The notes: generated from the sequence alone by a model not told the origin. A DNA stretch of 64,000 nt from Virgibacillus_F flavescens (GCF_050574275.1 NZ_CP192260.1:1178001-1242000), one strand, 5' to 3'; shown: positions 8,646 through 17,398, counted from the first letter of the stretch. Translations and numbers: made by a program.

Positions 8646-9200
8646 ATGGTTCAGGAACATGTTGGGGAAATTGTTTCTTTGTTATTTATGGCATTTGCTC
8701 TCGGTATGGATGCCTTTTCTGTAAGTTTAGGTATGGGGATGCAGCTGATCCGTTTAAAACGAATTGCCTTTATTGGAATTGTCATCGGTGTTTTTCATAT
8801 AATCATGCCGTTTATCGGAATTATGCTGGGAAAGGCGATCTCCGGCCAAATTGGCGATGTGACTGTTTTTATTGGTAGTTTATTGTTAATTGTTATTGGT
8901 GCTCAGATGTTTTTTTCTTCTTTCAATCACGAAGCGAAAAAAATTATTCAGCCAACCGGATTTGGACTTATCCTATTCGCATTAAGTGTTAGCTTGGATA
9001 GTTTTTCAGTAGGACTTAGTCTTGGAATGTCAGGAGTTAAAACATTTATTGCATTACTTCTGTTTGGTGGAACAAGTATGGTTCTTACATGGGCTGGGAT
9101 GATTGCAGGAAAGAAAGTACACGGAATTTTAGGCGTCTACAGCGAAATGCTTGGTGGCAGTATTCTATGCGTATTCGGCCTCATTCTGCTCTTTAACTAA
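8646..9200 (+). CDS. mntP: Putative manganese efflux pump MntP
   Basis: MntP exports Mn2+ and prevents manganese toxicity. The 184-residue protein has about six membrane helices in two related halves, with aspartates in GMDAFSVSLGMG and SLDSFSVGLSLGM. The frame is open from an ATG at 8619, but GAGGAGG (8632-8638) sets the start at the ATG at 8646 (MVQEHVGEIVSLLFMAFALG). No yybP-ykoY-like riboswitch is evident upstream, where only the terminator and short repeat of the previous gene are found. The position matches B. subtilis ywlD. Confidence 0.93.
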   Translation: MVQEHVGEIVSLLFMAFALGMDAFSVSLGMGMQLIRLKRIAFIGIVIGVFHIIMPFIGIMLGKAISGQIGDVTVFIGSLLLIVIGAQMFFSSFNHEAKKIIQPTGFGLILFALSVSLDSFSVGLSLGMSGVKTFIALLLFGGTSMVLTWAGMIAGKKVHGILGVYSEMLGGSILCVFGLILLFN

Positions 9201-9210
9201 TACTTTTTTA

Positions 9211-9240
9211 TTCGACATAATTCGGGGCGTACCTGGTACC
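9211..9240 (+). repeat. Short GTACCTGGTAC element, copy 2
   Basis: TTCGACATAATTCGGGGCGT followed by ACCTGGTACC lies 10 bases after the mntP stop codon. The poly-T run before it has no clear stem of its own. Confidence 0.75.
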
Positions 9241-9262
9241 GAATAGAACGCTTTCATTTTTT

Positions 9263-9292
9263 CTGACAGCAGACTTCCTTCTATGGTATAGT
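9263..9292 (+). promoter_or_regulatory. Possible sigma-A promoter for ywlE
   Basis: CTGACA (9263-9268) and TATAGT (9287-9292) are separated by 18 bases, about 75 bases upstream of the ywlE start. This is a reasonable housekeeping match but is based on the consensus only. Confidence 0.4.
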
Positions 9293-9368
9293 TTGTGGGG
9301 AGTCATTTTTTCGATTTGACTCTATTGGCTAGAGATTGACTGCACTATTTTACGGAGGTTACTTAGAT

Positions 9369-9974
9369 ATGAATATCTTGTTTATTTGTACAGGGAATAC
9401 GTGTCGAAGTCCGATGGCCGAGGCTTTATTAACACATAAATTACCGCACTCGAATGTAAAGTCTGCGGGTATTTTTGCTGGAGAAGGTCAACAGGCAAAT
9501 CAAACAGCGCTCGACGCACTTAAAGAAAAAAACATTACGCTCGACCATCGTTCGAAATCCGTTACGGACGAGCTACTTGATTGGGCAGATCTCATTTTAA
9601 CGATGACCACCCAGCATAAACAATCACTTATCCTGCAACATCCTGATTTTCAGGATAAATATTTTACATTAAAAGAATATGTGTCAGATGAAGATAACGA
9701 AGTCTGGAAGAAATTGAAAACAGCTTATGCAAATTATGAAGATAAACGTTCCGCATTCATTCAGGAAAATAAAAATAAAATGAATCGCTTGGTGCTTGAT
9801 CAGCAATTAACATCGAAATTAAACGAGGAAGTACAGGAAATTCAGGAACTTGAAGCAATTTTAATCAGTTATGATATTTCGGATCCATTTGGCGGAAGTA
9901 TGAACGTATACCAGCAAACATTGAACGAACTGGAAACGTATATCGATCAGCTGGTTAAAAAAATCGAAAAATAA
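9369..9974 (+). CDS. ywlE: Low molecular weight protein (arginine/tyrosine) phosphatase, YwlE family
   Basis: YwlE-type enzymes remove phosphate from phosphoarginine and oppose McsB. The active-site loop CTGNTCRSPM (the CX5R signature) is at residues 7-16, and the general-acid Asp is in ISDPFGGSMNVY. The start is the ATG at 9369 after ACGGAGGTTAC, not the upstream TTG. At 201 residues it is about 50 longer than B. subtilis YwlE. The extra part is a charged, probably helical insertion (roughly residues 110-165) just before the general-acid loop. Whether it prefers arginine or tyrosine phosphate cannot be told from the sequence. Confidence 0.88.
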   Translation: MNILFICTGNTCRSPMAEALLTHKLPHSNVKSAGIFAGEGQQANQTALDALKEKNITLDHRSKSVTDELLDWADLILTMTTQHKQSLILQHPDFQDKYFTLKEYVSDEDNEVWKKLKTAYANYEDKRSAFIQENKNKMNRLVLDQQLTSKLNEEVQEIQELEAILISYDISDPFGGSMNVYQQTLNELETYIDQLVKKIEK

Positions 9975-10026
9975 TTCTAAATGGTGCATAATAGATGTAG
10001 AAGAAATCATGGATAGGAGAGATAAC

Positions 10027-10467
10027 ATGAAAGTAATTTTAACAGCAGACCATGCAGGAATGACCATTCGAAAGGAAGTAATCGACCTCCTGAACGAATT
10101 GGAAATAGAATATGAGGATACAGGCTGTGACTGTACGAGTTCCGTTGACTATCCGGATTTTGCGTTACCAGCTGCAGAACGTGTGGCTAATGGTGAATTT
10201 GACCGGGGAATTTTCATATGCGGCACCGGAATTGGCATGTCTATAGCGGCAAATAAAGTTGCAGGCATCAGATGTGCACTTGTACACGATATGTACAGTG
10301 CAAAGTTAACTCGACAGCATAATGATTCGAACGTCCTTGCGATGGGCGAGCGGGTTATTGGAGCAGGTCCGGCACGTGAAATTGCCAAAATATGGCTTGA
10401 GACCGAGTTTGATGGTGGACGTCATGCTAACCGAATTGGTAAAGTTTCAGCTTACGAAGAAAAATAA
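10027..10467 (+). CDS. rpiB: Ribose 5-phosphate isomerase B
   Basis: It interconverts ribose 5-phosphate and ribulose 5-phosphate (LacA/RpiB fold). Conserved features are TADHAGMTIRKEV at the N-terminus, the active-site Cys in IFICGTGIGMSIAANK, and the HNDSNVLAMGERVIG loop. The start is the ATG at 10027 after GGATAGGAGAGATAAC, giving 146 residues. An ATG at 10009 is in frame but overlaps the likely ribosome-binding region. It follows ywlE by 52 bases and is probably cotranscribed with it. Confidence 0.95.
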   Translation: MKVILTADHAGMTIRKEVIDLLNELEIEYEDTGCDCTSSVDYPDFALPAAERVANGEFDRGIFICGTGIGMSIAANKVAGIRCALVHDMYSAKLTRQHNDSNVLAMGERVIGAGPAREIAKIWLETEFDGGRHANRIGKVSAYEEK

Positions 10468-10545
10468 TGCTATGAAATAAGTTCGCTCTGTCCGTACGTG
10501 GCCGATATCGATATTATTTCATACGATTAGGATGGGTGATTGCTT

Positions 10546-11121
10546 GTGAACGAGTTACAGCAGCAGGTTGAAAACAACATAGGCGCATTAGTCAGTGAAT
10601 GGATTGCGCGCAATGAACTAACACCCGGTACTTTTTTCGTAGTTGGCTGCTCGACGAGCGAAATCGCTGGTGAACATATAGGGTCAGCCGGGAGCGAGGA
10701 ATTGGCTGCCGTTATTTTTGCCGGTTTGAGAAACCTTAGCAAATCAACGAATGTGAATCTTGCTTTCCAGTGCTGTGAACATTTAAACCGGTCCCTCGTC
10801 ATCGAGCGTGAGGCTTTTGATGCTCATTCGCATGAAGAGGTATCCGCAATTCCGGCACGGCGCGCAGGCGGAGCGATGGCAACCTATGCATTTAAGCATA
10901 TGGATAACCCGGTACTCATTGAAAATATTCAAGCAGACGCTGGTATAGACATTGGCGATACCATGATCGGCATGCATCTGAAGCATGTTGCGATTCCGCT
11001 TCGTTTTTCACAAAAAATGATCGGAAAAGCTCGTGTCACTGGTGCGAAAACACGTCCCAAGCTTATTGGCGGCGAACGAGCGGTTTACACCAATACTAGC
11101 GATAATAAAAGCTGTAAATAA
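10546..11121 (+). CDS. ywlG: YwlG family protein (DUF436/TIGR01440)
   Basis: This conserved Firmicutes protein of unknown biochemical role lies between rpiB and glyA, as in B. subtilis. Typical elements are TFFVVGCSTSEIAGEHIGSAGS near the N-terminus and the C-terminal RVTGAKTRPKLIGGERAVYT. The frame is open from a TTG at 10540, but AGGATGGGTG leaves proper spacing only for the GTG at 10546 (MNELQQQVENN). This gives 191 residues. The gap to glyA is 15 bases, which implies one transcript. Confidence 0.9.
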   Translation: MNELQQQVENNIGALVSEWIARNELTPGTFFVVGCSTSEIAGEHIGSAGSEELAAVIFAGLRNLSKSTNVNLAFQCCEHLNRSLVIEREAFDAHSHEEVSAIPARRAGGAMATYAFKHMDNPVLIENIQADAGIDIGDTMIGMHLKHVAIPLRFSQKMIGKARVTGAKTRPKLIGGERAVYTNTSDNKSCK

Positions 11122-11136
11122 TAGGAGGAACTACAT

Positions 11137-12372
11137 ATGGAACACGTAAAACAATCAGATTTGGAATTATATCAGGCAATTCAAAATGAAAAGGATCGTC
11201 AGCATGACAAAATAGAACTAATTGCATCGGAAAACTTTGTTTCAGAAGCGGTAATGGAAGCAATGGGGTCAGTTTTAACTAACAAATATGCAGAAGGCTA
11301 TCCAGGCAAGCGCTATTATGGAGGCTGTGAGCATGTCGATGTAGTGGAAAACCTGGCACGTGATCGCGCGAAGCAATTATTCGGCGCAGAGCACGCGAAC
11401 GTTCAGCCACACTCTGGGGCTCAGGCGAATATGGCTGTGTATTTCACCGTTCTTAAACCTGGCGATACAGTGCTTGGAATGAATTTAAATCACGGTGGCC
11501 ACTTAACGCATGGCAGTCCTGTGAATTTCAGTGGATCATTGTACAATTTTGTTGATTATGGAGTAGAAAAAGAAACCGAACAGCTTGATTACGATGTTGT
11601 GTTAAAAACGGCACAGGAAGTACAGCCGAAGCTGATTGTTGCGGGCGCTAGTGCATATTCCCGTCAGATTGATTTTGCTAAATTCCGTGAGATTGCCGAC
11701 GCGGTTGGCGCGTATTTAATGGTCGACATGGCGCATATCGCTGGGCTGGTTGCTACTGGACTTCATCAAAATCCGGTTGAGCATGCACATTTCGTAACAA
11801 CAACCACACACAAGACGTTGCGTGGACCACGTGGCGGTATGATTTTATGTAAAGAGGAATTTGCGAAAAAGATTGATAAATCCGTGTTCCCTGGCATGCA
11901 GGGTGGTCCATTGATGCACGTGATCGCAGCGAAAGCTACTTCCTTTAAAGAAGCGTTGACCGATGAATTTAAAACATATTCCAAACAGGTTATTGAAAAT
12001 GCTAAATCGTTAAGCGATGCGTTGCAAAAAGAAGGAATCCGGATTGTGTCGGGCGGTACAGATAACCATCTGTTGTTACTAGACGTTAAAACACTTGGAC
12101 TGACTGGCAAAATAGCAGAAAAAGTACTGGATGATATCGGAATCACAACAAATAAAAACACAATTCCATTTGATGTAGAAAGCCCATTTGTAACAAGTGG
12201 TATTCGAATTGGAACTGCTGCAGTTACATCGCGTGGATTTGGAAAAGAAGAAATGGAAGAGATAGCATCGATTATTTCGTTCACACTTAACAATCACGAA
12301 AACGAAGCTAAGCTTAAAGAAGCAGCCAATCGCGTATATACACTAACAAACAAACACCCACTATACGCATAA
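11137..12372 (+). CDS. glyA: Serine hydroxymethyltransferase
   Basis: This PLP enzyme converts serine and tetrahydrofolate to glycine and 5,10-methylene-THF, supplying one-carbon units. The PLP lysine is in VTTTTHKTLRGPRGG. The N-terminal ELIASENFVSEAV and the NKYAEGYPGKRYYGGCE loop are also intact. The ATG follows AGGAGGAACTACAT. Length is 411 residues, normal for the family. A strong terminator follows at once. Confidence 0.98.
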   Translation: MEHVKQSDLELYQAIQNEKDRQHDKIELIASENFVSEAVMEAMGSVLTNKYAEGYPGKRYYGGCEHVDVVENLARDRAKQLFGAEHANVQPHSGAQANMAVYFTVLKPGDTVLGMNLNHGGHLTHGSPVNFSGSLYNFVDYGVEKETEQLDYDVVLKTAQEVQPKLIVAGASAYSRQIDFAKFREIADAVGAYLMVDMAHIAGLVATGLHQNPVEHAHFVTTTTHKTLRGPRGGMILCKEEFAKKIDKSVFPGMQGGPLMHVIAAKATSFKEALTDEFKTYSKQVIENAKSLSDALQKEGIRIVSGGTDNHLLLLDVKTLGLTGKIAEKVLDDIGITTNKNTIPFDVESPFVTSGIRIGTAAVTSRGFGKEEMEEIASIISFTLNNHENEAKLKEAANRVYTLTNKHPLYA

Positions 12373-12373
12373 C

Positions 12374-12410
12374 AAAAAGAGTGCTCCCAACATTTGGAGC
12401 ACTTTTTTTT
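12374..12410 (+). terminator. Rho-independent terminator after glyA
   Basis: The stem AGTGCTCC/GGAGCACT has a CAACATTT-type loop and is followed by eight T residues. Confidence 0.92.
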
Positions 12411-12463
12411 CGACAAAAACCGGGGTGTACCTGGTACAATTTCCAGTGAAGGTACCTGGTACA
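12411..12463 (+). repeat. Short GTACCTGGTAC element, copy 3 (double)
   Basis: CGACAAAAACCGGGGTGTAC then CTGGTAC follows the T-run of the glyA terminator. After TTTCCAGTGAA a second GGTACCTGGTACA core follows. It is therefore a duplicated version of the 8.55 kb element, again tied to a terminator. Confidence 0.75.
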
Positions 12464-12638
12464 TTCTCCAGTTTTTACCAGTTTGTTACAGGTCTACAAC
12501 AAAAACCGACGATTACTTGAAAGCGTGTCGTTTTTTCAGTACAATTTTAAAGATGGAACAAAATCATATGGACCGTTTAGTGGAGCTACGGCTCAGAGAA
12601 AATAGACATGTAAGAAATTTGAAGGAGTGATTGATAAA

Positions 12639-13268
12639 ATGGGTAAGGTACTTGTACTGGATCATCCGTTAATTCAGCATAAATTAACGTACATAAGGGA
12701 TAAGAACACTGGAACAAAAGAATTTCGGGAACTTGTAGATGAAGTGGCAATGTTAATGGCTTTTGAGATCACTCGTGATCTTCCGCTATTAGACAAGACT
12801 ATTGATACGCCGGTAATGGAGACTAGCACAAAGGTACTTGCAGGTAAGAAAATTGGTTTAATACCAATTCTACGTGCTGGACTAGGCATGTTAGATGGAA
12901 TGTTAAAGTTAATTCCTGCTGCGCGCGTCGGACATGTTGGGTTATACCGTGATCCGGAAACACTGCAGCCTGTAGAATATTATGTAAAACTACCTTCTGA
13001 TATAGAAGAACGTGAGCTTATTGTAATCGATCCAATGCTTGCAACTGGTGGCTCAGCATGTGACGCTATCGAGGCGCTTAAAAAACGTGGCGCGAAGCAA
13101 ATTCGTTTCATGTGTCTGATTGCAGCACCAGAAGGAGTAGAAAAATTAAAAGAAGAGCATCCGGATGTAGATATTTATATTGCTGCACTTGATGAGAAAC
13201 TTGATGAACATGCATATATTATCCCTGGACTTGGTGACGCAGGCGACCGTTTATACGGTACTAAATAA
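12639..13268 (+). CDS. upp: Uracil phosphoribosyltransferase
   Basis: UPRT salvages uracil with PRPP to make UMP. The PRPP-binding loop is seen in IVIDPMLATGGSACDAIEAL, and the C-terminal uracil-binding segment is YIIPGLGDAGDRLYG. The frame opens at a GTG at 12627, but GAAGGAGTG places the start at the ATG at 12639 (MGKVLVLDHPLIQHKL), giving 209 residues, as in B. subtilis. mnaA follows 19 bases later. Confidence 0.97.
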   Translation: MGKVLVLDHPLIQHKLTYIRDKNTGTKEFRELVDEVAMLMAFEITRDLPLLDKTIDTPVMETSTKVLAGKKIGLIPILRAGLGMLDGMLKLIPAARVGHVGLYRDPETLQPVEYYVKLPSDIEERELIVIDPMLATGGSACDAIEALKKRGAKQIRFMCLIAAPEGVEKLKEEHPDVDIYIAALDEKLDEHAYIIPGLGDAGDRLYGTK

Positions 13269-13287
13269 TCGATGGAGTGACTAGTAA

Positions 13288-14403
13288 ATGAGTAAACGAA
13301 TAAAAGTCATGACGATTTTCGGTACAAGACCGGAAGCTATAAAAATGGCACCACTCGTACTTGAATTGAAAAAACGCAAGGAAGAGTTTGAACCAATCGT
13401 TACAGTTACAGCACAGCATCGTGAAATGCTGGACCAGGTGCTTGAGATATTTGATATCACGCCAGATTATGATCTGGATATTATGAAACAACGTCAGACG
13501 CTTGCGCAAATAACCACGCGAGCACTGGAAGGGTTAGACGATGTTATGCGGAAAATAGAGCCTGACATTGTGCTCGTACACGGGGATACAACGACGACTT
13601 TTGCTGCATCACTTGCTGCATATTACAACCAGATTGCGGTCGGACATGTAGAAGCGGGTCTTCGCACCTGGGATAAATATTCACCATATCCGGAAGAAAT
13701 GAATCGTCAGCTGACCGGAACAATGGCTGATCTGCATTTTTCTCCAACAGAGAAATCAAAGCAGAATCTGCTCAATGAAAACAAACCGGAAGACCGTATT
13801 TTTGTAACAGGAAATACTGCAATCGATGCATTAAAAACAACTGTTGATGATGCATACGAAAGTCCGATTCTTGGCGAGCTTGGTGACAAACGTCTCGTTC
13901 TAATGACCGCACATCGTCGTGAGAATCTTGGAAACAACATGGAGCAAATGTTCCGCGCAATTAAGCGCCTTGTAGAGAAGCATGATGATGTTCAGGTGAT
14001 CTACCCTGTTCATTTAAATCCAGTTGTCCAGGAAACGGCCGCAAAAATATTGGGGGATGACGATCGAATTAAGCTGATCGAACCGCTCGGTGTGGTCGAT
14101 TTTCATAACTTCGCATCACGTGCCCACTTAATTTTGACTGACTCAGGCGGTGTTCAGGAAGAAGCACCATCACTTGGTGTGCCGGTATTAGTCCTCCGTG
14201 ATACAACGGAGCGCCCGGAAGGAATCGACGCTGGAACGTTGAAACTGGCAGGAACAGATGAGGATACAATTTTTAACCTTGCTGATGAATTACTGTCAGA
14301 CGAACAAGCGCATGAAAAAATGAGCAAAGCCTCCAATCCATATGGAGACGGAAAAGCATCAACCCGAATTGCAGATGCAATCACAACTTATTTTGCTAAA
14401 TAA
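13288..14403 (+). CDS. mnaA: UDP-N-acetylglucosamine 2-epimerase (non-hydrolysing)
   Basis: It interconverts UDP-GlcNAc and UDP-ManNAc, the precursor of the teichoic-acid linkage unit. Family motifs include FGTRPEAIKMAPLVLEL at the N-terminus, VHGDTTTTFAASLAAYY, GHVEAGLRTWDKYSPYPEE, and TDSGGVQEEAPSLGVPVLVL with RDTTERPEG. Length is 371 residues. The ATG at 13288 follows GATGGAGTGACTAGTAA. It shares a pathway with tagO at 60.9 kb. A terminator follows. Confidence 0.96.
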   Translation: MSKRIKVMTIFGTRPEAIKMAPLVLELKKRKEEFEPIVTVTAQHREMLDQVLEIFDITPDYDLDIMKQRQTLAQITTRALEGLDDVMRKIEPDIVLVHGDTTTTFAASLAAYYNQIAVGHVEAGLRTWDKYSPYPEEMNRQLTGTMADLHFSPTEKSKQNLLNENKPEDRIFVTGNTAIDALKTTVDDAYESPILGELGDKRLVLMTAHRRENLGNNMEQMFRAIKRLVEKHDDVQVIYPVHLNPVVQETAAKILGDDDRIKLIEPLGVVDFHNFASRAHLILTDSGGVQEEAPSLGVPVLVLRDTTERPEGIDAGTLKLAGTDEDTIFNLADELLSDEQAHEKMSKASNPYGDGKASTRIADAITTYFAK

Positions 14404-14435
14404 AACGAGTGCCGCCATTTTGGTGGCACTTTTTA
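14404..14435 (+). terminator. Rho-independent terminator after mnaA
   Basis: AGTGCCGCCA pairs with TGGTGGCACT and is followed by five T residues. Confidence 0.88.
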
Positions 14436-14478
14436 ATTTGTTTTTTAATACGTTTTGCCGTGGCGGAGAAGCACAGCA

Positions 14479-14625
14479 TTGATAAAATTGCTCTCGCGAT
14501 TGATAATTTTTTTCACGAGACCGATAAAAATTTACGCAAGACCGAAATAAAAAATATCGCGATTGATATCCGGAGATCCGAGATTGATACAGCCGCGCTC
14601 GGCATCGATACCGCCACACCACCGC
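14479..14625. repeat. 21-bp phased array A1 (TTGATA...CGCGA type)
   Basis: Seven units begin with TTGATA, CCGATA or similar at 14479, 14500, 14521, 14542, 14563, 14584 and 14605, so every period is exactly 21 bases. Conserved positions are the GATA start and a CGCGA/CGAGA end; the middle is AT-rich and variable. Read on the plus strand it gives seven-residue units of the form xIDxxxx without a stop codon. I see no ribosome binding site that would make this a gene. It fills most of the mnaA-vpr gap. Confidence 0.85.
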
Positions 14626-14728
14626 ACCGCACCATACCATCCCCTACAGACAGCATTATAAAATCCTTCCCACATGTATGGTTTTCCGCTTTTTTTCAAA
14701 AGATATACAAAAAAAGGGGGACTTTCAT

Positions 14729-16921
14729 ATGATGCGACTACTAATCAAGATTTTCATGATCACGGCACTCGTACTCACCAGCCAGTCTCAGTTTATCCAT
14801 GCCGAGGAAAATCAGGAATTGAAAGAAACTGATGATGTTATCTCTGTCATCATTGAGGTGGAAGGTGATCCAAAAGAACGCGCGTCGTACATGGATACAT
14901 ATTTTCCGTACGTGGAGGTAGTTGCTGTTTTTGACAAGCTGTTCAATGGACTGGCATTGAAGTCCTCCCCTCGCAATTTGACGGAAATGGATTCGCTTGA
15001 TTTTGTTAAGGCAGTTCATCCGATTACCGAATATGAAGCAATATCGTCCCGCAGCACAATTGATTCTCCAATCATGCCAAACAATATAAACGACACGTCT
15101 TACACTGGTGATGGGGTGAAAGTTGGGGTAATTGATACGGGGATAGACTACGAGCATCCGGACCTGGACGTTAATTACGTGGATGGATATGACTTGGTTG
15201 ATCTTGACGAGGATCCGATGGAAACATTACAGGAGCAAGGTATTCCTACGTTACATGGTACGCATGTAGCTGGAATTATTGCAGCTGATGGAGAGTTTAA
15301 AGGCGTTGCTCCAGATGCTGAACTGTATGCGTATCGAGCGCTTGGGCCGGGTGGCAGTGGTACGTCAATTCAGGTTATTGCCGCAATGGAACAAGCGATA
15401 GATGATGGTGTTGATATAATCAATTTGTCGCTTGGGAATGCGGTGAACGGTCCTGACTTCCCGACGAGCGTTGCGGTAAATCGAGCGGTGGAGCTTGGCG
15501 TGGCAGTCGTCATCGCAAATGGAAATGCTGGTCCAGGAGATTGGACGGTAGGTTCGCCCGCGACTGCGACGAAAGCGATATCTGTCGGTGCCTCAACTTA
15601 TCCGCAAAAAATTCCATATCTATACGAAACGCTCGCTGATAAGTCCATTCCAATCCAATCAATGGCTAGTTCGCCACCTTGGAGTTTTACAAAAGACTAT
15701 CCGATCGCATCTATTAATGAAGAGAATCTTCGTGGGAAAATAGCAATTGTTGAACGGGGCAAAAAAATTCCATTCTACGAGAAGGCATTAAAAGCGCAGG
15801 AAAAAGGAGCGGAAGCAGTTCTAATCTATAACAACGAAAAAGGCAGCTTTAACGGGTCCGTTGATAACTTCCAGAACCCCGTTCAGATTCCGGTTGCATC
15901 TATTTCAAAAAGTGATGGGAAATGGTTAGCGGATAAACTTGCCGAAGGAACTTTTTACATGGAAACAAACTATCAGGAAGTCCCGACAACAATCGCATCC
16001 TTCAGCTCGCGCGGACCGGTAACAGTGAACTGGGATATTAAGCCGGACGTTGTTGCGCCAGGTGCCGGAATTTTAAGTACAGTTCCGGATGGTTACGCTG
16101 TTCTGCAAGGTACCAGCATGGCTGCTCCGCATGTCGCTGGCGCATTAGCTCTTGTAAAAGAGGCGCATCCAGCATGGTCTGCAGAACAACTTACAAATGC
16201 TCTGATAACGACAGCCCAAGTTCTGACGGACGCTGAAGATCACCCGCTAGATCCAATCCTGCAGGGTATGGGGCTGATTCAACCAAATGCAGCGGTTCTA
16301 ACCGATACAATTATTCATGAGCCATTATTAGCATTCGGGAAGGTGGAAAGTCATCAGGAAACGAAGTCGGTAACATTCAATGTGGAAAACATGACTGATC
16401 AACCTCAAGAGTACTACTTCAACATACCGAACCAGGAAAAAGGGCTGAGGTGGCACATGCCAAACCAATTTACGGTACCTGCCAATGGCAAAAAATCTGT
16501 TACCATTAAGGTGAATGTCATTAAAGATTGGTTAGACAAAGGGATACATCAGGGATATCTCACGCTGAAAAGTGAAAGTACCACCTATCAGCTACCATAT
16601 TTATTCTTGAATGAAACAGGCGATTATCAGAAAGCAATGGGGCTGGAATTTTCACTTAAACCATTTTCCGATGACACGTATGTTTATCGCATGTATGTTG
16701 CTGAGAAAGTTGAAAAAATAACAGTGGATTTGTACAATCCGGTTTCACTTCTTCATGAAAAGACTTTATTTCAAATGGAGGATCCAGTTGTCGGAATGAA
16801 CGAAGGCTATTTGGATGCAAAAGAAGTGGATGTATCCGGTCAGTTTAAAGTACTTGTGACAGTGACGTTGAGCGATGGAACGTATGCTAGCTACGAGACA
16901 GAAATGGAATTGCCTGAATAA
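14729..16921 (+). CDS. Secreted S8 serine protease, Vpr-like
   Basis: This 730-residue subtilase has an N-terminal signal peptide (RLLIKIFMITALVLTSQSQF then HAEE). An I9-type propeptide (about 40-115) follows. The catalytic triad is visible: Asp in VGVIDTGIDYEHPDL, His in LHGTHVAGIIAADG, and Ser in LQGTSMAAPHVAGALALV. A protease-associated domain is inserted between His and Ser (with AIVERGKKIPFYEKALKAQE), as in Vpr and other minor extracellular proteases. The last 200 residues form beta-sandwich-like domains. The frame is open from 14678, but AAAAAGGGGGACTTTCAT sets the start at the ATG at 14729. It probably degrades extracellular protein. It stands alone between mnaA and the atp operon. Confidence 0.93.
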   Translation: MMRLLIKIFMITALVLTSQSQFIHAEENQELKETDDVISVIIEVEGDPKERASYMDTYFPYVEVVAVFDKLFNGLALKSSPRNLTEMDSLDFVKAVHPITEYEAISSRSTIDSPIMPNNINDTSYTGDGVKVGVIDTGIDYEHPDLDVNYVDGYDLVDLDEDPMETLQEQGIPTLHGTHVAGIIAADGEFKGVAPDAELYAYRALGPGGSGTSIQVIAAMEQAIDDGVDIINLSLGNAVNGPDFPTSVAVNRAVELGVAVVIANGNAGPGDWTVGSPATATKAISVGASTYPQKIPYLYETLADKSIPIQSMASSPPWSFTKDYPIASINEENLRGKIAIVERGKKIPFYEKALKAQEKGAEAVLIYNNEKGSFNGSVDNFQNPVQIPVASISKSDGKWLADKLAEGTFYMETNYQEVPTTIASFSSRGPVTVNWDIKPDVVAPGAGILSTVPDGYAVLQGTSMAAPHVAGALALVKEAHPAWSAEQLTNALITTAQVLTDAEDHPLDPILQGMGLIQPNAAVLTDTIIHEPLLAFGKVESHQETKSVTFNVENMTDQPQEYYFNIPNQEKGLRWHMPNQFTVPANGKKSVTIKVNVIKDWLDKGIHQGYLTLKSESTTYQLPYLFLNETGDYQKAMGLEFSLKPFSDDTYVYRMYVAEKVEKITVDLYNPVSLLHEKTLFQMEDPVVGMNEGYLDAKEVDVSGQFKVLVTVTLSDGTYASYETEMELPE

Positions 16922-16998
16922 GTGAATTCGTTCACAAAACCGTCACTCAATTGACACTTTATTTCCTTTATACTAAGACTAGAGTGTCAGCAAAGGGG

Positions 16999-17041
16999 CA
17001 GCGTGTGAAACCGCAAAGATTGTCAAATTGGTCACACGCTG
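16999..17041. other. Inverted repeat in the vpr-atpI gap
   Basis: CAGCGTGTGA (16999-17008) and TCACACGCTG (17032-17041) are perfect complements around a 23-base loop. There is no proper T-run after it, so it is not a textbook terminator. It may be a protein-binding site or a weak terminator for the protease gene. Confidence 0.5.
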
Positions 17042-17103
17042 AAATCCTTTAAAAAGTGCGAGATACCGCTATTTTCTAATATTTTTTTTGTCTCGCAAAC
17101 TAA

Positions 17104-17132
17104 TTGACAACACTCAGTGGCTATTGTACACT
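17104..17132 (+). promoter_or_regulatory. Sigma-A promoter for the atp operon (candidate)
   Basis: A perfect TTGACA (17104-17109) lies 17 bases before TACACT (17127-17132), about 265 bases upstream of atpI. This would produce a long, structured leader. Confidence 0.55.
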
Positions 17133-17247
17133 TGCGTAGTGTAGAATGGTAAGGTTTTCATTATACTGCAATAAATATGTTTTTATGTCGAATTGACAAT
17201 ACATAGGTATAAGGAAATCTATTCTATAAATGTACTGATTTTTCTCA

Positions 17248-17323
17248 TGTTTCAACAAATCTTTTGAAGCATCTGAGAGGAAATCAGATCAACCCGGACC
17301 ATGAAATTGGTAGCAATCCGGGT
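17248..17323 (+). other. Structured leader of the atp operon (hairpins)
   Basis: Two hairpins can form in the leader: TGTTTCA/TGAAGCA (17248-17271) and ACCCGGA/TCCGGGT (17292-17323, loop of 18). The second is perfect. I do not recognise a known riboswitch or a T-box here. The last 75 bases before atpI contain no T-run. Confidence 0.4.
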
Positions 17324-17398
17324 GGTAAAAGCTCATCAACAGAACCTACTATTTAAAAGGTAGAATTCAGAGCTATCTTTGACGGGGGCAAATAAATC

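Noticed and set aside
12394..12630. A 78-codon ORF between glyA and upp
   Set aside because: It starts inside the glyA terminator, has no Shine-Dalgarno, and consists of the GTACCTGGTAC repeats and the upp leader.
14409..14732. A 107-codon ORF spanning array A1
   Set aside because: It begins in the mnaA terminator without a ribosome binding site and runs into the vpr leader; treated as the A1 array.
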